NCBI RefSeq assembly: GCF_010501105.1
Contig: NZ_QVMQ01000013.1
Location: forward strand, 21,917-85,916
DNA: 64,000 nt
Source: Dysgonomonas sp. 511
Lineage (GTDB): Bacteria; Bacteroidota; Bacteroidia; Bacteroidales; Dysgonomonadaceae
Direction of reading: 5' to 3'
Each line of letters opens with the position of its first letter. Positions within the stretch are counted from its first letter, which is position 1. The notes under the pieces are model-generated. The model did not search any database. It was not told where the DNA came from and saw nothing but the letters and a program-made list of their open reading frames with translations. A program made the position numbers and the translations under genes. Positions 62,637 to 64,000 of the stretch are shown piece after piece.

Positions 62637-63874
62637 CCATTCATCGCGGAACAAAGCAGATTGGTGGAAACTGCATCGAAATTTCGTCGGATGAAACTCG
62701 TATTATATTCGATATAGGCGATGAGCTGCCGGAAGTAAATGAAAACAAGGAACGTGAGCGGATAATACCTGATGTGCAGGATTTGTTTCTGTCGTCGGAA
62801 AAAACAGAGAAGCCTATTGATGCTGTGTTTATTTCTCATATGCATGGAGATCATATAGGATTGATCGATAAAATAAAGACAAACATTCCGGTTTACATAG
62901 GTAAATATGCCTTTCAGATATGGAATACAATACAAGAATTTACAAATCGGGCTCAAGTTGATAATCCTATAAGGTACCTGTTTAATGAAAAGGTTATAAG
63001 CATAAAGGATATTGCTATTACGCCGTTTTTAATTGATCATTCGGCTTTTGATTCATACTCTTTCCTGATTGAATGCAATAGGGAAAGAATTTTCTATACC
63101 GGCGATTTCAGATGCCATGGTTTTGCTAAAAAATATACTGTTGCTATACAGAATAATCCCTTGTTGAAGAATATTGAAACTCTACTAATCGAAGGCACAA
63201 ACTTATACAAAGATAATTTTATAGCTGAATCTGAATTTGAGTTGAGTAAGAAAGTAGAAAAAGTAATGGTAAAGGAGAATACAGTCGGCAATGTCTTTGT
63301 TTTGCAGTCGTCAGCAAATATTGCTCGCATTCAAGCTATTTATAATGCAGCTAAGGCAACAGGGCGAATCCTTCTTGTCGATATATTTACAGCCAATATC
63401 TTATGCAAACTACCCAAAAGAATACCTAATCCGTTTACTTTTGATGACGTCTACTTGTTCTTTCCTATGGCTTTGACAAAGAAAGCGATAAACGATAAGC
63501 CCCATCTGTTTAAACCTTTTGGGAAATTTAAGATAGCTTCGGACGAATTACTCAATAGGAAAGATATGGTGATTCTTGTAAGAGAGAGTATGGTATATGA
63601 AGTCAAAAAACGAATAAAAACGGAAAATTCTTGCTTAATCTATTCTAAATGGGAAGGCTATAAAGAAGAATATAAAACGGCTGAATTCTTAGAATTATTT
63701 GATACGGTTGTTGACGTACATACTTCTGGTCATGCTGATATTCCAACGATAAAAAATTTTGTATCAGCTTTGAATCCTAAAACAATAATACCAATTCATA
63801 CAATCACTCCGAATAAGTATGTTGATTTATTTGGCGAAAAGGTTAAATTTCAAGACAAAAATAGTATCATATAA
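62627..63874 (+). CDS. RNase J-like MBL/beta-CASP protein
   Basis: A 415-residue metallo-beta-lactamase-fold protein. It starts ITIHRGTKQIGGNCIEI, as RNase J proteins do. The zinc motif is SHMHGDHIGL (H71, H73, D75, H76), followed by PFLIDHSAFDSYSF and FYTGDFRCHG, then the beta-CASP region and the end motif HTSGHADIPTI...IIPIHT. RNase J enzymes are about 550 residues, so the C-terminal domain is missing. The ATG lies inside the nuclease gene (10-base overlap), implying coupled translation. It could process RNA or DNA in a cassette with the kinase and nuclease. Confidence 0.85.
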   Translation: MQITIHRGTKQIGGNCIEISSDETRIIFDIGDELPEVNENKERERIIPDVQDLFLSSEKTEKPIDAVFISHMHGDHIGLIDKIKTNIPVYIGKYAFQIWNTIQEFTNRAQVDNPIRYLFNEKVISIKDIAITPFLIDHSAFDSYSFLIECNRERIFYTGDFRCHGFAKKYTVAIQNNPLLKNIETLLIEGTNLYKDNFIAESEFELSKKVEKVMVKENTVGNVFVLQSSANIARIQAIYNAAKATGRILLVDIFTANILCKLPKRIPNPFTFDDVYLFFPMALTKKAINDKPHLFKPFGKFKIASDELLNRKDMVILVRESMVYEVKKRIKTENSCLIYSKWEGYKEEYKTAEFLELFDTVVDVHTSGHADIPTIKNFVSALNPKTIIPIHTITPNKYVDLFGEKVKFQDKNSII

Positions 63875-63887
63875 CTTCACCAACTAT

Positions 63888-64000
63888 TTAGAGTCTGTTA
63901 CTTAGGGTTCACTGAATAAATACAACTCATTGATATTTAACAAGATACTCTTTTTTTTCATTGTTATTTAGTGTAAAATAGTTATCTTTGAGTGTTAAAA
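63888..64000 (+). promoter_or_regulatory. Right edge: repeat-like end and promoter of a gene beyond the window
   Basis: After the last gene comes TTAGAGTCTGTTA (63888-63900), similar to the end motif of the element at 10842-11067, then an AT-rich stretch. Next is a good promoter: TTG (63961-63963), 19 bases, TATCTTTG (63983-63990). The sequence ends before any start codon. A mobile element or another gene probably starts to the right; this cannot be resolved here. Confidence 0.5.

Overview
The window reads as chromosomal DNA of a Bacteroidota bacterium. The evidence is promoter boxes of the TAnnTTTG type, the moxR-DUF58-Bat operon, a hybrid two-component regulator with AraC output, a HECLGH-type dipeptidyl peptidase III, a fused NagB-like/PIG-L protein and a fused glycine decarboxylase. 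The gene content suggests a Dysgonomonas-like member of the Bacteroidales; that genus call is inference. Most of the window is orderly housekeeping DNA. The accessory signals are at the left edge (capsule export), in several repeat-rich intergenic gaps, and in the last 3 kb.

Layout. 1-3713 (minus): end of a polysaccharide locus (flippase fragment, Wzc-like kinase, Wza-like lipoprotein). 4046-5174 (minus): adk-hpt. 5308-9024 (minus): a MarR-regulated sulfur/redox operon with a four-domain CoA-disulfide reductase/rhodanese/TusA/DsrE protein, a DUF6132 membrane protein, a 39-residue Cys-rich ORF and a thioredoxin lipoprotein. Copies of a TTTGCTATT operator lie upstream of the regulator and of the fusion gene. 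9025-11149: asnA flanked by two repeat-rich gaps. 11150-15213: nucleoside kinase facing an acpP-fabF-rnc operon. 15373-17321: purN and a secreted protein of unknown role. 17745-21379: small membrane protein, thioesterase, lpdA, sugar kinase, tRNA-Asn.

21698-31595 (plus): moxR, DUF58 protein, a BatD-like/DUF4381-like protein, batA, batB, batC, a short batD paralog, batD and batE, the Bacteroidota aerotolerance operon. Between moxR and the DUF58 gene lies a decayed fragment of a four-helix-bundle (23S intervening-sequence) protein gene. 31646-34889: PAP2 phosphatase, small HTH-like protein, universal stress protein and a two-lobed retropepsin-like protein. 35186-44331: a carbohydrate locus without SusC/SusD, made of a hybrid two-component regulator, a GH88-type hydrolase, a GH2 enzyme and an alginate-lyase-superfamily protein, pointing to a uronate-containing glycan.

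44424-52431 (minus): small acidic protein, DPP III, and an amino-sugar set (ROK kinase, NagB-like/PIG-L fusion, NagB). In the fusion, the NagB-like half has lost its catalytic residues. A perfect 48-bp palindrome separates this set from an RlmD-type RNA methyltransferase. 52737-60765: NmrA-like protein, unknown membrane protein, MBL hydrolase, gcvP, heavy-metal-associated protein, NlpE-like lipoprotein lacking its CxxC, and class I fumarase.

61029-63874 (plus) is the most unusual part: an AT-rich three-gene cassette encoding a small kinase-fold protein, a RecB-like PD-(D/E)XK nuclease candidate with a QxxxY motif, and an RNase J-like beta-CASP protein whose gene overlaps the nuclease gene. 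A solo repeat arm lies upstream, and an insertion-sequence-like end with a good promoter lies downstream. It is a candidate, so far unproven, defence or RNA/DNA-processing module.
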